From Propionibacteriaceae bacterium (GTDB lineage Bacteria > Actinomycetota > Actinomycetes > Propionibacteriales > Propionibacteriaceae): 5,151 nucleotides of DNA. The notes beneath the pieces were generated by a model. That model saw nothing but the letters and a program-made list of their open reading frames with translations, had not been told where the DNA came from and ran no database searches. The stretch's first letter is position 1. Each line of letters starts with the position of its first letter. Of this stretch, positions 4,239-5,151 are shown piece after piece. Location: assembly GCA_031254155.1 (NCBI GenBank), contig JAIRVA010000321.1, forward strand, positions 1 to 5,151. Direction: 5' to 3'. Made by a program: the position numbers and the translations under genes.

Positions 4239-5151
4239 ATGGCCGGACTCATCAATCCTGAAGACCTCGACGAGGTCCGGTCCCGCGCCCGGATCGACGA
4301 CGTCGTCTCCGCGTACGTCACCCTCAAACCCGCGGGCGCCGGGACGCTCAAGGGGCTGTGTCCTTTCCACGACGAGAAGACCCCGAGCTTCCAGGTCACC
4401 CCGGCCCGCGGCCTCTACTACTGCTTCGGCTGCGGCAAGGGCGGCGACACGGTGAACTTCGTCCAGGAGATCAACAACTTGTCGTTCCGCGAGGCGGTGG
4501 AATTCCTGGCCGACAAGTACGGGGTCAGTCTCCGCTACACCGACGAGGCCAAGCCGACGGGCCTCTCGCGGGTCCGGCTCCTCGAAGCCAACCAGATGGC
4601 AGCCGAGTTCTTCGCCAAGACACTGCAGGCGCCGGAGGCCCAGGCCGGACGAGACTTTCTCACCGGTCGCGGCTTTTCAAGGCAGACCGCCGAACGGTTC
4701 GGTGTCGGCTTCGCCCCGCGCGGCGGCCGGGAACTCACCGGCTACCTCAAGGCCAAGGGCTTCCGGGAGGAAGAGCTCGCGGAAGCCGGTCTCATGCGCA
4801 GCGGCGGCTGGGACTTCTTCCAGTCCCGGCTGGTCTGGCCGATCCGCGACGCCGGCAAGGCGGTGCTGGGTTTCGGTGCCCGGCGGCTCTTCGACGACGA
4901 CCGGATGCCGGCGAAGTACATCAACACCCCCGAGACGCCCCTCTACAAGAAGTCGCACGTCCTGTACGGGCTCGACCTCGCCCGGACCCAGATCGGTGCC
5001 ACCTCCCAGGCGGTCGTCGTCGAGGGGTACACCGATGTCATGGCTTGTCACACGGCCGGCATCGAGACCGCGGTGGCAGCGTGCGGGACCGCGTTCGGGG
5101 CGGATCACGCCAAGATGATCCAGCGCCTCATGGGCAACCACGCCACCTCCG
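4239..5151 (+). CDS. dnaG: DNA primase DnaG, N-terminal half (runs off the right edge)
   Basis: DnaG makes the RNA primers for chromosomal replication at the fork. The frame is open for 304 codons to the window end; the family is usually about 600-650 residues, so roughly half is present. The CHC2-type zinc-binding domain is intact, with Cys41-Pro-Phe-His44 and Cys62-Phe-Gly-Cys65 and KGGD just after. A linker leads to the RNA-polymerase core, recognised by KYINTPETPLYKK at 226-238 and VLYGL at 241-245. The TOPRIM motif starts at VVVEGYTDVMA (259-269), where Glu262 is the conserved acidic residue, followed by CGTAFG (282-287). The DnaB-binding C-terminus is outside. The ATG at 4239 is chosen because MAGLI is the usual kind of N-terminus in actinobacteria and a -10 box lies 7 bases upstream. 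Codons are strongly G/C-ending, and I see no frameshift. In many actinobacteria dgt precedes dnaG; here a sigma-like gene diverges from it. Confidence 0.97.
   Translation, partial: MAGLINPEDLDEVRSRARIDDVVSAYVTLKPAGAGTLKGLCPFHDEKTPSFQVTPARGLYYCFGCGKGGDTVNFVQEINNLSFREAVEFLADKYGVSLRYTDEAKPTGLSRVRLLEANQMAAEFFAKTLQAPEAQAGRDFLTGRGFSRQTAERFGVGFAPRGGRELTGYLKAKGFREEELAEAGLMRSGGWDFFQSRLVWPIRDAGKAVLGFGARRLFDDDRMPAKYINTPETPLYKKSHVLYGLDLARTQIGATSQAVVVEGYTDVMACHTAGIETAVAACGTAFGADHAKMIQRLMGNHATS

Noticed and set aside
3952..4455. 167-codon plus-strand open frame spanning the sigma-like gene, the intergenic region and the start of dnaG
   Set aside because: It overlaps the coding parts of two well-supported genes in other frames and encodes low-complexity Ser/Arg/Ala-rich sequence.
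4677..5141. Minus-strand open frame opposite dnaG
   Set aside because: The dnaG frame carries intact zinc and TOPRIM motifs; the antisense frame has none.
1..5151. CRISPR array, tRNA or rRNA genes, transposase or terminal inverted repeats
   Set aside because: None was seen on reading either strand; the only repeats are the short ones listed.

Overview
The window looks like chromosomal DNA from a high-GC Actinomycetota (actinobacterium). The evidence is strong G/C preference at third codon positions, a DnaG primase with an actinobacterial-style N-terminus, a sigma factor whose N-terminal half resembles actinobacterial primary sigmas, and a dnaG start that looks leaderless. I cannot place it to genus.

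Layout. Positions 1-3464 hold a minus-strand carbohydrate operon read right to left. A promoter/operator region (about 3316-3382) leads into a secreted GH13 alpha-amylase/CGTase-like enzyme (1431-3293). A lipoprotein solute-binding protein of a sugar ABC transporter (115-1404) follows after 26 bp. Next come a strong GC-rich stem-loop (59-82) and, at the extreme left edge, a Shine-Dalgarno-like sequence (6-12) that probably serves the next gene, most likely the first permease, outside the window. The scheme is extracellular hydrolysis of an alpha-glucan, then capture of the released maltooligosaccharides at the membrane. Promoter palindromes centred on CG fit control by a LacI-family repressor, which is not in the window.

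Positions 3465-4139 (minus) encode a compact 224-residue sigma-70-family protein. It keeps recognisable regions 1.2, 2 and 4 but has almost no region 3. Several residues that contact the -10 and -35 elements in primary sigmas are replaced. A 99-bp intergenic region separates it from the divergent dnaG. That region carries a perfect TGTGA-N6-TCACA palindrome (CRP/GlxR type) and a -10 hexamer placed exactly for leaderless dnaG transcription. The 5' half of dnaG (4239-5151, plus) runs off the right edge.

Two genomic compartments are visible. The sigma and dnaG genes are about 68-77% GC in the 60-base lines I counted by hand. The amylase/binding-protein part is about 50-67%, and the promoter region between the compartments falls to about 42-48%. 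The carbohydrate operon may have been added next to a conserved dnaG/sigma neighbourhood. No tRNA, rRNA, CRISPR array or transposase was seen. The most unusual object is the sigma factor with an altered promoter-contact surface; the CRP-type site and the operator array come next.
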